Shown piece by piece: positions 16,744 to 26,881 of a stretch of DNA of 64,000 bases. Origin of the DNA: an uncultured Eubacteriales bacterium (GTDB lineage Bacteria > Bacillota > Clostridia > Lachnospirales > Lachnospiraceae); assembly GCA_949283695.1 (NCBI GenBank), contig CASDTX010000063.1, forward strand, positions 1 to 64,000, in the 5' to 3' direction. The first letter of the stretch is position 1. Each line of letters starts with the position of its first letter. A program made the position numbers and the translations under genes. Below the pieces are notes generated by a model. The model saw nothing but the letters and a program-made list of their open reading frames with translations, searched no databases and was not told the origin of the DNA.

Positions 16744-18684
16744 ATGGATTACAGAAAGACCGCGCAGGAAATTCTGGATAAGGTAGGCGGCAGCAAGAAC
16801 ATTGTATCAGCCGCGCATTGTGCAACCCGTCTCCGCCTTGTGATCGCAGATAACAGCAAGGCAGACAAGACGGCGTTAGAGAACGTTGACGGGGTGAAGG
16901 GAGTGTTCGAGGCATCCGGACAGCTCCAGATTATCCTGGGAACAGGAACCGTGAATAAAGTATTTGACGATTTTATTTCTATCGCAGGAATCACGGCCAG
17001 CTCCAAGGCAGAGGCAAAGGAGGCTGCGGCACAGAAGCAGAACGTGTTCATGAGGGCAATCAAGCTTCTGGGCGACGTCTTCGTCCCGATTATCCCGGCA
17101 ATCGTGGCCAGCGGTTTCCTCATGGGAATCATGAATTCTCTGGATTTCATGATTAACAACGGCTTCCTGAATATGGACACGAACAGTTCGATCTATGTAT
17201 TTGCCAATCTGTTCAGCAACACAGCGTATACATTCCTGCAGATCCTGATCGCATTCTCGGCGGCGAAAGCCTTCGGCGCGAACCCCTATCTGGGCGCGGT
17301 GATCGGTATGATTATGATCAACCCGGCGCTGCAGAACGCGTATACTGTAGCAACAGAAGGCGTGCAGCAGACACAGTCCGTATTCTTCGGATTGTATGAG
17401 ATCGACATGGTAGGATATCAGGGACACGTCATTCCGGTTGTAATTGCAGTCTGGCTGCTCTCGGTGATTGAGAAGAGACTGCACAAGATTGTACCGGAAG
17501 TGCTGGATCTGTTCGTAACTCCACTGGTAAGTGTTTTCGTGACAGGCTACCTGACTCTGTCAGTGATCGGACCGGTCTTCGTGTGGGCTGAGAATGCAGT
17601 TCTGGATGGAATTCAGTGGCTGCTGACGCTTCCGCTGGGACTTGGAAGCCTTGTAATGGGTGCCCTGTACGCGCCCACTGTTGTTACAGGTATTCATCAG
17701 ATGTATACAGCCATTGATATCGGACAGATTGCCGAGTATGGGGTTACATACTGGCTGCCTCTTGCAAGTGCGGCGAACATCGCACAGGGAGCAGCGGCTC
17801 TGGCAGTCGCTCTGAAGTCCAAGGATAAGAAGGTGAAATCCCTGGCGCTTCCGTCTTCTCTGAGTGCATTTATGGGAATCACAGAGCCGGCAATCTTCGG
17901 TGTGAACTTAAGATTCTTCAAGCCCTTCATCGCAGGATGTATCGGAGGCGGATGCGGAGCGCTCTATGCTTCGATCGTACATCTGGGCGCAAGAGGAACC
18001 GGTGTGACCGGTATTTTCGGAATCCTGCTCTGTCTGGATCAGCCGGTACAGTACCTGATCGAGATGATCATTGCAGTGGGCGTCGCGTTTGCGATTTCCT
18101 TCGCACTTTATAAGGATCAGGCGCCCCAGGCTGCCGGCGCAGGCACCGCATCAGATCCATCTGCGGCAGACAATCATTCCGCAGCGGCACTTCCGGAGGC
18201 GGATGCCCAGGCAGAGGAAGCAGGAAAAAGTGAAGAAACTCTGGGAAGCCCGGTAAATGGAATGGTGGTTCCCCTCTCTCAGGTGAGCGATCCTACATTC
18301 GCATCAGAAATGCTGGGAACAACGGTTGCAGTTGAGCCTTCAGACGGGAAGATTGTTGCGCCCTGTGACGGTGAAGTGATCAATATCTTTGACACCGGAC
18401 ATGCGGTATGCCTGACCACACAGGCCGGAGGAGAGCTTCTGATCCATGTGGGAGTAGATACTGTGAAAATGGATGGAAAAGGATTCACGAAGAAGGTTTC
18501 CGACGGAGACCATGTGAAGGCAGGAGATCTGCTGATCGAAGCGGATCTGAATACCATCAAAGAGGCGGGCTATCCTGCCACGACCATGTTCATACTGACC
18601 AACGCAGACCAGTTCGGCAAAGTGGAGAAAGCAGAGCCCGGACAGGTCAAAGCGGGCGGAAAGCTCATGGAGATTGCAAAATAG
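16744..18684 (+). CDS. scrA: Sucrose-type PTS enzyme IIBCA
   Basis: 646 residues in the order IIB-IIC-IIA. The IIB phosphocysteine is C26 in AHCATRLRLV. The IIC part (about 100-460) has about ten membrane segments. The IIA domain (about 490-640) is of the glucose/Crr type with the phosphorylated His near 568 in LLIHVGVDTVKMDG. It imports and phosphorylates a disaccharide. Sucrose is inferred from the adjacent GH32 enzyme; a trehalose or beta-glucoside permease is less likely. Regulated by the LacI repressor upstream. Confidence 0.9.
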   Translation: MDYRKTAQEILDKVGGSKNIVSAAHCATRLRLVIADNSKADKTALENVDGVKGVFEASGQLQIILGTGTVNKVFDDFISIAGITASSKAEAKEAAAQKQNVFMRAIKLLGDVFVPIIPAIVASGFLMGIMNSLDFMINNGFLNMDTNSSIYVFANLFSNTAYTFLQILIAFSAAKAFGANPYLGAVIGMIMINPALQNAYTVATEGVQQTQSVFFGLYEIDMVGYQGHVIPVVIAVWLLSVIEKRLHKIVPEVLDLFVTPLVSVFVTGYLTLSVIGPVFVWAENAVLDGIQWLLTLPLGLGSLVMGALYAPTVVTGIHQMYTAIDIGQIAEYGVTYWLPLASAANIAQGAAALAVALKSKDKKVKSLALPSSLSAFMGITEPAIFGVNLRFFKPFIAGCIGGGCGALYASIVHLGARGTGVTGIFGILLCLDQPVQYLIEMIIAVGVAFAISFALYKDQAPQAAGAGTASDPSAADNHSAAALPEADAQAEEAGKSEETLGSPVNGMVVPLSQVSDPTFASEMLGTTVAVEPSDGKIVAPCDGEVINIFDTGHAVCLTTQAGGELLIHVGVDTVKMDGKGFTKKVSDGDHVKAGDLLIEADLNTIKEAGYPATTMFILTNADQFGKVEKAEPGQVKAGGKLMEIAK

Positions 18685-18706
18685 AAGTGTGAATATAGAA
18701 TATCCG

Positions 18707-18739
18707 CGGCCCGGACAGAAAAGAATCTCTGCCGGGCCG
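18707..18739 (+). other. Intercistronic hairpin between scrA and scrB
   Basis: CGGCCCGG (18707-18714) pairs with CCGGGCCG (18732-18739), extended by partly paired AGA/TCT inside. There is no T-run. It is probably an RNA stability or processing element between the two coding regions rather than a terminator. Confidence 0.6.
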
Positions 18740-18760
18740 TGACAGACAGGAGAGTATAGG

Positions 18761-20173
18761 ATGAGCACATTGGCAAAAGATCTGAGTAAGCTGATCACAC
18801 AGGAAGAAGAGCGCGCAGGCCTGCAGACGAGATTCCGTCAGAAGTTCCATCTGATGCCTCCAGTGGGCTGGCTGAATGATCCCAACGGGCTCTGCCAGTT
18901 TCAGGGAGTCTATCATGCATATTTCCAGTATTCCCCGCTGAATCCCGGGGGAGGAGTCAAGGTGTGGGGGCATTATACAGGAACGAACATGATTGACTGG
19001 GAATATCAGGGTGTTGTTCTGTATCCGGACCAGCCCTTCGACTGCAGCGGGGTCTACTCCGGATCCGCACTGACAGAAGACGGGAAGATGTACATATATT
19101 ATACGGGAAATGTCAAACTGGAAGACCGGGAAGACTATGACTATATCAACAGCGGACGGGAGGCCAATACCGTCCTTGTGACAAGCAGCGACGGACAGCA
19201 TTTCAGCAGGAAGAAGCTGCTCATGACGAACGCGGATTATCCTTCTGATCTGACCCTTCATGTCCGGGATCCGAAAGTCTGGAAGGAACAGGGAACCTAT
19301 TACATGCTCCAGGGTGCGCGGACGAAGGAGGATATCGGGCAGGCGCTGATCTTTGAGTCTGCGGATCTGACGGAATGGAAGTTCAGGAGCCGCGTGGAAA
19401 CAGAGAAGCCATTCGGATATATGTGGGAATGCCCGGATTATTTCGAGACGGACGGTGTCCGGATCTTCTCGGCTTCTGTTCAGGGACTGGAAGGGGAAGA
19501 GTGGGAAGACCGCAATGTCTACCAGTCCGGATATTTCGAGGTGGACGGAGAGATCCTGGGGGAGTACGGATTGTCTGAGTACCGCCTGTGGGATTATGGA
19601 TTTGATTATTACGCGCCGCAGAGCTTCGAGACCGAGGACGGCAGACGGATCCAGATCGGCTGGATGGGTATGCCGGACTGTGAGGAGTATACGAACCGGA
19701 CGACCGCAGACGGATGGCAGCACTGCTTCACCATTCCAAGAGAAGTATATGCGAAGGACGGAGCGGTCTGCCAGCGCCCGGTCCGGGAGCTGGATGCCCG
19801 GAAACAATCTGTAAGATCCGCACATGACAGGATCGAAGCGGAGGGGTATGCGGCATATGACCTGATCATTTCTGATATCAAAGACAGCCGGTTCCGGGCT
19901 GTGCTGGGGGAGGAGCTGGTACTGGAATACAGAGACGGACGATTCGAGATGCGGTTCACGGATCAGGATCAAGCTTCGGTCTCCGGCGGGCGCGGGCTTC
20001 GATACGCAGCCATGGAGAATGTGGAACATGTGAGAATCCTGGCAGACGTATCTTCGGTTGAGGTTTTCGTCAATGACGGCAGGTATGTATTCACGACCCG
20101 GTATTATCCGGAGAGAGAGAGGATCTGCGTGCAGGCAGAAGGAGCAGCGATTCAGCTGTTTGAGATCGGATAG
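18761..20173 (+). CDS. scrB: GH32 beta-fructosidase (sucrose-6-phosphate hydrolase)
   Basis: 470 residues, cytosolic (no signal peptide). All three GH32 catalytic motifs are present: nucleophile D40 in WLNDPNG, transition-state D170 in RDPKVW and acid/base E223 in WECPDYF. It has a C-terminal beta-sandwich. With a PTS in front, the natural substrate is sucrose-6-phosphate, giving glucose-6-phosphate and fructose. No fructokinase gene follows in this operon. Confidence 0.93.
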   Translation: MSTLAKDLSKLITQEEERAGLQTRFRQKFHLMPPVGWLNDPNGLCQFQGVYHAYFQYSPLNPGGGVKVWGHYTGTNMIDWEYQGVVLYPDQPFDCSGVYSGSALTEDGKMYIYYTGNVKLEDREDYDYINSGREANTVLVTSSDGQHFSRKKLLMTNADYPSDLTLHVRDPKVWKEQGTYYMLQGARTKEDIGQALIFESADLTEWKFRSRVETEKPFGYMWECPDYFETDGVRIFSASVQGLEGEEWEDRNVYQSGYFEVDGEILGEYGLSEYRLWDYGFDYYAPQSFETEDGRRIQIGWMGMPDCEEYTNRTTADGWQHCFTIPREVYAKDGAVCQRPVRELDARKQSVRSAHDRIEAEGYAAYDLIISDIKDSRFRAVLGEELVLEYRDGRFEMRFTDQDQASVSGGRGLRYAAMENVEHVRILADVSSVEVFVNDGRYVFTTRYYPERERICVQAEGAAIQLFEIG

Positions 20174-20176
20174 AGG

Positions 20177-20232
20177 ACTGCCGCGAAAGGAGAGAGAGTT
20201 TCATCTTCTGCTTTCGCGGCAGTTCTGTTTTC
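20177..20232 (+). terminator. Terminator after scrB
   Basis: Perfect 13-bp arms (20177-20189, 20211-20223) followed by TCTGTTTTCT. It ends the sucrose operon. Confidence 0.85.
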
Positions 20233-20257
20233 TGCCGGGATCGGCGCGAAACAGTTC

Positions 20258-20286
20258 TTGCAACCGGACTCCTGTTTGACTATAAT
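20258..20286 (+). promoter_or_regulatory. Promoter of the carboxypeptidase gene
   Basis: -35 TTGCAA (20258-20263), 17-base spacer, perfect -10 TATAAT (20281-20286), 51 bases before the start codon. Confidence 0.75.
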
Positions 20287-20336
20287 TAAAGACGTCTGTA
20301 AGGGACAGGAGATCATCAGGATGATCGGAGGATAAT

Positions 20337-21848
20337 ATGAAAAGAACTGTAAAACGGCTGATGGCAGCAGCGCTTATGCTGACGTCTGTACTGACATCTG
20401 CTTACACGGCGTATGCGGATGATACTGAGGATGGAACGCTGACGTACGAGGAGGCGCTGCAGGCATCTTATGATATAATACCAGATACGAATCAGATCGA
20501 GGGCTGGCCCCAGGGCCCCCAGGTGTACGGCAATTCCGCGATTGTGATGGATATGGACAGCGGGGCTGTCCTGTATGAGAAGAAGGCTGACGACAGGCAT
20601 TATCCGGCCAGTATTACGAAGATTCTTACAGCGCTGGTGGCGCTGGAGAACTCCCAGCCGGAGGATGAGGTGTACTTTTCGGATGACAGTGTTTCTTTCC
20701 TGGAATACGGCGATGCCAGTATCGGCATGCGGCCGGGGGAGATCCTGACCAGAAAGGACGCCATGTACGGGATGCTTCTGGCTTCGGCCAATGAGGTATC
20801 CTATGCCATTGCCGAGAACGTGGGAAAAGAAATGGACGGCGATTATCAGACGTTTATTCAGGCCATGAACGACCGGGCGCAGGAGCTGGGCTGTACAGGA
20901 TCGCACTGGGTGAATGCCAACGGACTGCATGACGAGCAGCATTATACGACGGCCCGGGACATGGCGCTGATCGCGTCAGCGGTGTATCAGTTTGAAGAAT
21001 TCCGCACGGTTACGCAGACCTTGGAATACACGATCGGGACCACCAATCTTGTGAACGAGACGAGAACATTCCAGCAGAATCATAAGATGCTCTGGCCGGG
21101 AAGCTATTACTATTATGAATCCTGTACCGGGGGGAAAACCGGATATACGGACCAGTCACGGACCACCCTTGTCACGATGGCCGAGAACAACGGCCTTCGG
21201 CTCGCGGCAGTGATTCTCCAGGATGACGGGGATGTGTATATAGATACCCGGGCGATGTTCGATTATGCATACAGCAGTTTTACGAAGACGCTGTTAAGTG
21301 ATCAGGAGAAGCCGGACGAGGTTCTCACCTACGACGATGCAGATGCTTATGTGCTGCTTCCCGCCGGCGTGGAGTTCTCTTCTCTGGAGAGTGAGATCAC
21401 GGTGACGGACGAGAAGAAGGCAGAAGGCACGGTTACTTATTATTATGAAGGGCAGAATGTAGGCAGTGCGGATGTCACACTGACAGAGGAGGCTCTTGCA
21501 GGAAAAGCAGAGGACGCCCAGACCCCGCAGTCTGACGCCGCGGACGGCACCGCGCAGAAGGCGGAGAAGGACCCGCAGCAGGAAACAGCGGCAATCCTGA
21601 CCCGGATGCTGACCTGTGCGGGCGTGGCGATTTTCGTTTTGATTGTGTTCCTGCTCATGCTTCTCAGGTATCGGATTGTAAAGCAGAGACGAAGACGGAT
21701 GGCTATGGCGAGACGGAGACAGCGGATTCAGAATTCCGGGAGGAGTGCTGACTGGCGAAGCGAAAGACCTGCCGGAACGCAGAGGCGGCAGATGAGATCC
21801 GGCAGAGAAGAGCGCGGAGTCCGGGACCGGAACGGACGGTATCGGTAA
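20337..21848 (+). CDS. D-alanyl-D-alanine carboxypeptidase (DacF-type PBP)
   Basis: 503 residues. A signal peptide (about 1-27, ending AYA) is followed by the S11 serine-peptidase domain with SxxK at S92-K95, SxN at 150-152 (SAN) and KTG at 267-269. All catalytic motifs are intact, so it should trim the terminal D-Ala of peptidoglycan stem peptides. After a beta-rich domain and an Ala/Asp-rich linker comes a membrane helix near 420-440 and a strongly basic cytoplasmic tail of about 60 residues. Here the anchor is a true membrane span rather than the usual amphipathic helix. The ribosome site GGAGG is 5 bases from the ATG. Confidence 0.92.
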   Translation: MKRTVKRLMAAALMLTSVLTSAYTAYADDTEDGTLTYEEALQASYDIIPDTNQIEGWPQGPQVYGNSAIVMDMDSGAVLYEKKADDRHYPASITKILTALVALENSQPEDEVYFSDDSVSFLEYGDASIGMRPGEILTRKDAMYGMLLASANEVSYAIAENVGKEMDGDYQTFIQAMNDRAQELGCTGSHWVNANGLHDEQHYTTARDMALIASAVYQFEEFRTVTQTLEYTIGTTNLVNETRTFQQNHKMLWPGSYYYYESCTGGKTGYTDQSRTTLVTMAENNGLRLAAVILQDDGDVYIDTRAMFDYAYSSFTKTLLSDQEKPDEVLTYDDADAYVLLPAGVEFSSLESEITVTDEKKAEGTVTYYYEGQNVGSADVTLTEEALAGKAEDAQTPQSDAADGTAQKAEKDPQQETAAILTRMLTCAGVAIFVLIVFLLMLLRYRIVKQRRRRMAMARRRQRIQNSGRSADWRSERPAGTQRRQMRSGREERGVRDRNGRYR

Positions 21849-21851
21849 TCC

Positions 21852-23084
21852 ATGCCGGAATCCGGAGGCGAGGTGGCGGAAATAGAAGATCGGACTTATT
21901 TTTTAAAACATATCGCAGAGCTTCTGCACACAGGGATTATCACGGAACAAGAGGGCAGGATCACGTCCTATGAGGAGAATCCTCAGTATAATCCGCTCTG
22001 CAGGAACGAAGCTCTGCGCAGGCGTCTGAGAGAGACGGCAGATTCTATGGAACTGCCTGTGATTATCAAAGACGATTATGAAGTTTATTTTGTGTGTATC
22101 CGCATGGGAGCGGACGAATACTGTATGGCCGGCCCCATGGCGGCTGTGGGGATGAACCGGGTAGAGAGACACCGGTTCTACCACGCATACGGCATCGAAG
22201 AGCGATGGGAGAAAGGGCTGCATTACCGGCCGGTGATGGATGTCTTCCTCACCGCGGGAATGCTGGCAGAACGGCTCACCGGCAGGACCTATACGGAGCG
22301 CTGTCTTGTGGAGGCGAACCGGCTGTCCGCGATATCGGAAGATGAGGAGAAGAATGCCCGGGCAAGATTCGAGATCAAGGAAGAGGACGCAGACATATAC
22401 CGCCACAGTTATCAGGAGGAGCGGCGGCTGCTGGATATGGTGCGGGAAGGAAATGTGGAAGAGGCGGTCCGGATCTCGAAGCAGATGGACCCGGAGATCG
22501 GCAGGCTGGGGAAGCGCGAAATCGAGCACTGGCGCAATGTCCTTGTCATAGCGGCTACCCTGTGCGCGCGGGCGGCCATTGAGGGCGGAGTGATGCCGTA
22601 TGTAGCCTACCGGGTCAGCGGCTTCTACATTAACAAAGGATCGGAGTGCACGAATGCGACGGAGATCCTTACCTATCGGAATCATGCGGTTGAGGAACTG
22701 GCGCGCCGGGTCAGAGAAGCGCGGACGAAACGGCATACATCCAGCTACACGGAGCAGTGCAGGGATTATGTCCAGAAGCATTACCGGGAGAAGATCTATC
22801 TGGAAGAGATTGCGGAAAGTCTCGGGATCAGTGTCAGTTATCTATCCCGGCTGTTTCGGAAGGAGACGGGGATGCGGTTCCAGGACTATGTGACAGAGGT
22901 CCGGATCGAGCGCGCGGCCAATCTTCTCATTTATTCAGAAGAGTCCCTTCCCAGGATCGCGGAGTATGTGAATTTTCCGTCCCAGAGTTATTTCGGAAAG
23001 GTGTTTAAAGAGAAGAAGCACATGACCCCGCGGCAGTACAGAGAGATGTATAAACCATTGGAATTTTATGAGAAAAAGGAATAG
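21852..23084 (+). CDS. AraC-family transcriptional regulator
   Basis: 410 residues. The C-terminal 100 residues carry two HTHs (EEIAESLGISVSYLSRLFRK, then RIAEYVNFPSQSYFGKVFKE) of AraC type. The N-terminal 290 residues are a YesN-like sensory region without a clear receiver. The start is uncertain: the ATG at 21852 has no ribosome site, whereas the GTG at 21873 follows GGAGG (21864-21868). A strong terminator separates it from the glycosidase genes, which are its probable targets. Confidence 0.88.
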   Translation: MPESGGEVAEIEDRTYFLKHIAELLHTGIITEQEGRITSYEENPQYNPLCRNEALRRRLRETADSMELPVIIKDDYEVYFVCIRMGADEYCMAGPMAAVGMNRVERHRFYHAYGIEERWEKGLHYRPVMDVFLTAGMLAERLTGRTYTERCLVEANRLSAISEDEEKNARARFEIKEEDADIYRHSYQEERRLLDMVREGNVEEAVRISKQMDPEIGRLGKREIEHWRNVLVIAATLCARAAIEGGVMPYVAYRVSGFYINKGSECTNATEILTYRNHAVEELARRVREARTKRHTSSYTEQCRDYVQKHYREKIYLEEIAESLGISVSYLSRLFRKETGMRFQDYVTEVRIERAANLLIYSEESLPRIAEYVNFPSQSYFGKVFKEKKHMTPRQYREMYKPLEFYEKKE

Positions 23085-23140
23085 AGATCAATATCATGTC
23101 ATAAATGTCAAAATAACGATATGATATTGATCTCTTTTTT
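23083..23140 (+). terminator. Terminator after the AraC-type gene
   Basis: Perfect 15-bp arms (23083-23097, 23121-23135) followed by a T-run to 23140. It also rules out translation starts of the next gene before 23140. Confidence 0.9.
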
Positions 23141-23201
23141 GATAGCATTGGAAACAGATCAGCCAGACAGAAATCGTTCAATGAATGGAGGAGTGGAAGC
23201 C

Positions 23202-25511
23202 ATGCAGGATTATAGGAAGGACACAGAATGGATATGGGATCCCCAGTGGAGCGCGCAGGATAAGGAACGTGCATGCATCGTACTGTTCCGCAGGACCGCG
23301 GAGCTGATGTCAGATCCGGCGGCGGGAATGATCCGCATCTCGGCGGATACCCGATATAAACTGTACGTGAATGAACGACTGATCGAGGTGGGGCCGAGCA
23401 GAGGAGACCGTCAGATCTGGTTCTGCGATACCATCGATCTCTGCCCTTATTTAAAGAAGGGGAAAAACATCATCGCGGTCCGTGTGCTCCGGTATCCGGA
23501 GGATCCGTCCGCGGGCAATCACGGCATGTTCCGCACGCCGGTGCCCGGCCTCTATGTGAAAGGAGCAATCACGGATACAGATGGAACGGTCTGTGATCTT
23601 ACGGCAAATGGGGAATGGCGGTGCAGAAAGGATGAAAATATCTCTTTCTGCCGGGAGGAAGAGCGGTTCGCGCCTCTGATCGTCCACGAGCGCGCTGCGG
23701 GCAGTCCGGAGCTGTTTGGCTGGCTCTCGGAGGAGTACGATGACAGCGGGTGGAGACCGGCCAGACCGTATCTGAGAATGCAGGTACCCGAGGCCGTGAG
23801 TCCGGGCAATCTGACTCCCCGCAGCATTCCGTTTCTCTACCGGAAGAAGGGACAGCTGGAACATGTGATGGAGATCCGCCGGTCCTGCCATGGCGAAGGG
23901 GACTGGCTGGCCTTTCTAACAAGGGAGAAGGCGCTTGTCATCCCGGCGCATACGGAAGAGACTGTGGTCTTCCATGCCGGTGTGGAGAAGACGGCATACA
24001 TCCGGGCAGAAGTTTCCGGCGGAGCGGACGCGCAGATGAATCTGCTATATTCCGAGGCCTATGTTCAGGACAGGTTCGAGGGACCGGAGCGCATTCCGGT
24101 GAAGAAAGACCGCATGGATCAGGAGAACGGGCATCTGCAGGGATATGAGGACTTCTATACTGTCGGCGGGTTCGGCACGGAAGAAAGGCCGGAAGTATAC
24201 GAGCCATATTGGTTCCGTACCTTCCGCTTCCTGCGGCTTCAGATCCGGACGAAGGAGGAACCGCTGACGCTGCGGCGGCTGGATTATGAAGAGACGGGGT
24301 ATCCGCTGCAGACAGAGACCTGTGTGGAAACTTCGGATCAGAGCCTGAAGAATATCTGGGAAATCAGCGAGCGTACCCTGCGGCTGTGTATGCACGAGAC
24401 TTACGAGGACTGCCCATTCTATGAACAGCTTCAGTATATTATGGATTCCAGGACGCAGATCCTCTATACCTACGCGGTCAGCGCGGATGACAGGCTGGCG
24501 AGGAAATGCATGGATGACCTGAGAAGATCTCAGAGATACGACGGACTTCTGAACTGCTCTTATCCGAACTGCAATCCCAATGTGATACCGGGATTTTCCA
24601 TCTACTATATTCTCATGATCTATGATCACATGATGTATTTCGGAGACCGGGAGCTTGTGGCGGATCATCTGCCGGCGGTGGAACAGATCCTTCATTTCTT
24701 CGGGCGTCATCTGACGAAAGAAGGATATGTGGAGAAGGTGGGCGGCATAAATATGAACGCCAGATTCTGGTCCTTTATCGACTGGGCAAAGGAGTGGAAT
24801 GACACCAGCGGAATGCCCGCAGCTGGTCTGAAAGGGCCGATTACCATGGAAAGTCTCCTCTATATCTACGGACTGCAGCACGCGGCGAAGCTGATGGACT
24901 ATCTGGGAAGAAGCGAGGATGCGAAAGGACTCACAAAACGTGCCCAGGATGTCCAGGCAGCAGTCCGGCAATACTGCGTGGGAAACAGCGGCATGATTCA
25001 GGACGGACCGGGCGTTGATGAGTACAGCCAGCACTGCCAGGTGTTCGCCTTGCTCACAGATACGGTGGATCTGGAGCAGGGGCGCAGAAATCTTCTGGCG
25101 ACGATCGAAGAGGACGGCTATACACAGTGTACTGTGGCCATGCGTTTCTATCTGTTCCGGGCGCTGGAAAAAGCCGGTCTCTATGAATATACAGATCAAT
25201 ACTGGGAGACCTGGCGGAATATGATTGCCAGACGCTGCACCACCTGCGTGGAGGCAGAGGCGTATGCCAGAAGCGAATGCCACGGGTGGGGAGCATTGAT
25301 TCTCTACGAGCTGCCAACCATTACCCTGGGCGTACGTCCGGCAGCACCGGGCTATCAGAAGGTCAGAATCGCGCCGGTTCCCGGCTATCTGACCTCTGCC
25401 GCCGGGAAGGTAATAACACCGGTGGGAGAAGTGAAGGTATCATGGAAGATCGAGAACGGTGCCTTCAGAATGGACTATGAAGTTCCTCAGAATATCGAAG
25501 TAGTCAGATAA
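23202..25511 (+). CDS. GH78-like alpha-L-rhamnosidase
   Basis: 769 residues from the ATG at 23202, preceded by GGAGG; an upstream in-frame ATG at 23121 lies in the terminator. N-terminal jelly-roll regions contain the SADTRYKLYVNE motif. The (alpha/alpha)6 barrel begins near ETCVETSDQSLKNIWEI, with the conserved acidic YEDCPFYEQLQYIMDSR. The C-terminal beta-domain (LGVRPAAPGYQKVRI) is typical of bacterial rhamnosidases. There is no signal peptide, so it acts in the cytoplasm on imported rhamnosides. First gene of the glycoside operon. Confidence 0.85.
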   Translation: MQDYRKDTEWIWDPQWSAQDKERACIVLFRRTAELMSDPAAGMIRISADTRYKLYVNERLIEVGPSRGDRQIWFCDTIDLCPYLKKGKNIIAVRVLRYPEDPSAGNHGMFRTPVPGLYVKGAITDTDGTVCDLTANGEWRCRKDENISFCREEERFAPLIVHERAAGSPELFGWLSEEYDDSGWRPARPYLRMQVPEAVSPGNLTPRSIPFLYRKKGQLEHVMEIRRSCHGEGDWLAFLTREKALVIPAHTEETVVFHAGVEKTAYIRAEVSGGADAQMNLLYSEAYVQDRFEGPERIPVKKDRMDQENGHLQGYEDFYTVGGFGTEERPEVYEPYWFRTFRFLRLQIRTKEEPLTLRRLDYEETGYPLQTETCVETSDQSLKNIWEISERTLRLCMHETYEDCPFYEQLQYIMDSRTQILYTYAVSADDRLARKCMDDLRRSQRYDGLLNCSYPNCNPNVIPGFSIYYILMIYDHMMYFGDRELVADHLPAVEQILHFFGRHLTKEGYVEKVGGINMNARFWSFIDWAKEWNDTSGMPAAGLKGPITMESLLYIYGLQHAAKLMDYLGRSEDAKGLTKRAQDVQAAVRQYCVGNSGMIQDGPGVDEYSQHCQVFALLTDTVDLEQGRRNLLATIEEDGYTQCTVAMRFYLFRALEKAGLYEYTDQYWETWRNMIARRCTTCVEAEAYARSECHGWGALILYELPTITLGVRPAAPGYQKVRIAPVPGYLTSAAGKVITPVGEVKVSWKIENGAFRMDYEVPQNIEVVR

Positions 25512-25565
25512 CACCATAACAAAAAAGATTTCGGAAGCAATCAGAAAGAAACGGAGGAAGAAGTG

Positions 25566-26804
25566 ATGAGATCAGAACGATTTTTCGGAATGGGGGAGCC
25601 TCTGATCCAGCGAGAGAGAGATACGCAGGTCAGAGCGGAGGAATATCTGGAACTGGTGCAGGCGCTGGGGTGTACTGCCTACCGGTCATGGATGCACCTT
25701 ACAGAGGTGCTCAAAGACCCGGTGACGCCCAATGAAGAGGCAGTGGAAGCGCACCGCCGTCTGCTTGGCCGGGCGGCGGAACTGGATCTTGAGGTGACGG
25801 GGATGAGTCATGAGTGGTTCCTGCCGGAGGGCTGCCGCCAGCGCACCGGCCATGCCATGCCGGCCAGAGATTTAAATGAGGGGAGCCTCTACATGCAGGC
25901 GCTTCAGATGCTGGAACAGTCCTGGTACACAATGGTGTCGCTCTTTCCCCAGGTAGCGATCTGGGAGATCGGGAATGAGTGGAACTTAAATGCGTTTCTC
26001 CATCCGGACGGGTTCCTTGAAAGCGATATGTCTCATCCGTTCACAGCCGATGAGAAGATGGATATTGCTGTGGATATGATGTACTTTGCGGCCAGGGGCG
26101 TAAGGCGGGCGAATCCAAACGCAAAGGTGACCTGCTGTTCGTGGGCCTTAAGCACGCCGTGGCTGGGAGGCAGCCTGCCGGATTATCTGCCGCCCATGTA
26201 CGGCATCGCCTGGACACTGGATCAGATGTATGAACGGATTACCTCCGGCAGATTCTGGTCAGCAGATCCGGATGATTATTTCGACCTGCTGGCATGGCAT
26301 CCTTATCAGATGAGTACGAACCAGCATGAGAAGGACAAGGATCTGTTCCTTAACATCTTCGAGCCGGACCATCTGTGGAAAGACTATAATGACGCCGCTT
26401 ACCGCGTAATGTGCAAGTACGGCGACCAGGATAAGCAGGTGATCTTAACGGAAGTGGGATTCACAGACTGCGGAGAGGAAGAACGGGAAGAGCGCACGGC
26501 GCAGTATACGGAAAAGCTGCTCCTGCTTGCACAGGAACTGCCGTATGTGCGCACAATCTATAACTTCCGTCTGCTGACAGAAGAAGGGATGCTGAAGAAA
26601 GCCGGCATCGAGGACAACCAGATCGGCGGGCTGGCAGAAGTCTATTTCGGGTATTTCCAGGAGCCCTGGAATGAATGCCGTCCGAGGAAGAAAGCTTATG
26701 TCCTTCAGAAAATGACCGGCAGTACAGCGGATCTCGCGGCGGTGGGAAGGAAGGTCGCGGGAAAGCGTATGCAAAAAGTAGTGAATGAGACAATAAAAGT
26801 ATAA
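25566..26804 (+). CDS. Clan GH-A-type glycoside hydrolase, family not assigned
   Basis: 412 residues from the ATG at 25566 (GGAGG about 8 bases upstream; the GTG at 25563 is an alternative). It is a TIM-barrel-like protein with the clan A acid/base motif VAIWEIGNEWN and a later strand ending in QVILTEVGFTD, whose Glu fits the nucleophile position. The hydrophobic LLAWHPYQM strand is also typical. No signal peptide. It lies 54 bases after the rhamnosidase gene and probably takes the next sugar from the same glycoside. GH5-, GH39- or GH42-type activity cannot be told apart by eye. Confidence 0.7.
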   Translation: MRSERFFGMGEPLIQRERDTQVRAEEYLELVQALGCTAYRSWMHLTEVLKDPVTPNEEAVEAHRRLLGRAAELDLEVTGMSHEWFLPEGCRQRTGHAMPARDLNEGSLYMQALQMLEQSWYTMVSLFPQVAIWEIGNEWNLNAFLHPDGFLESDMSHPFTADEKMDIAVDMMYFAARGVRRANPNAKVTCCSWALSTPWLGGSLPDYLPPMYGIAWTLDQMYERITSGRFWSADPDDYFDLLAWHPYQMSTNQHEKDKDLFLNIFEPDHLWKDYNDAAYRVMCKYGDQDKQVILTEVGFTDCGEEEREERTAQYTEKLLLLAQELPYVRTIYNFRLLTEEGMLKKAGIEDNQIGGLAEVYFGYFQEPWNECRPRKKAYVLQKMTGSTADLAAVGRKVAGKRMQKVVNETIKV

Positions 26805-26881
26805 AATAAGCAAAATAAAGACATATAAAATAATATATTTGTATTATAGTAACATCACAAACAAGAGAAAGGAGTGGAAAT

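Noticed and set aside
18665-20029. 454-codon open frame on the minus strand
   Set aside because: It runs antisense to the intact GH32 gene, has no family motif and no ribosome site; a codon-bias shadow.
23121-23201. N-terminal extension of the rhamnosidase
   Set aside because: The upstream ATG lies in the right arm of the preceding terminator.
24045-25283. 412-codon open frame on the minus strand
   Set aside because: Antisense to the rhamnosidase gene; composition is that of a shadow frame.
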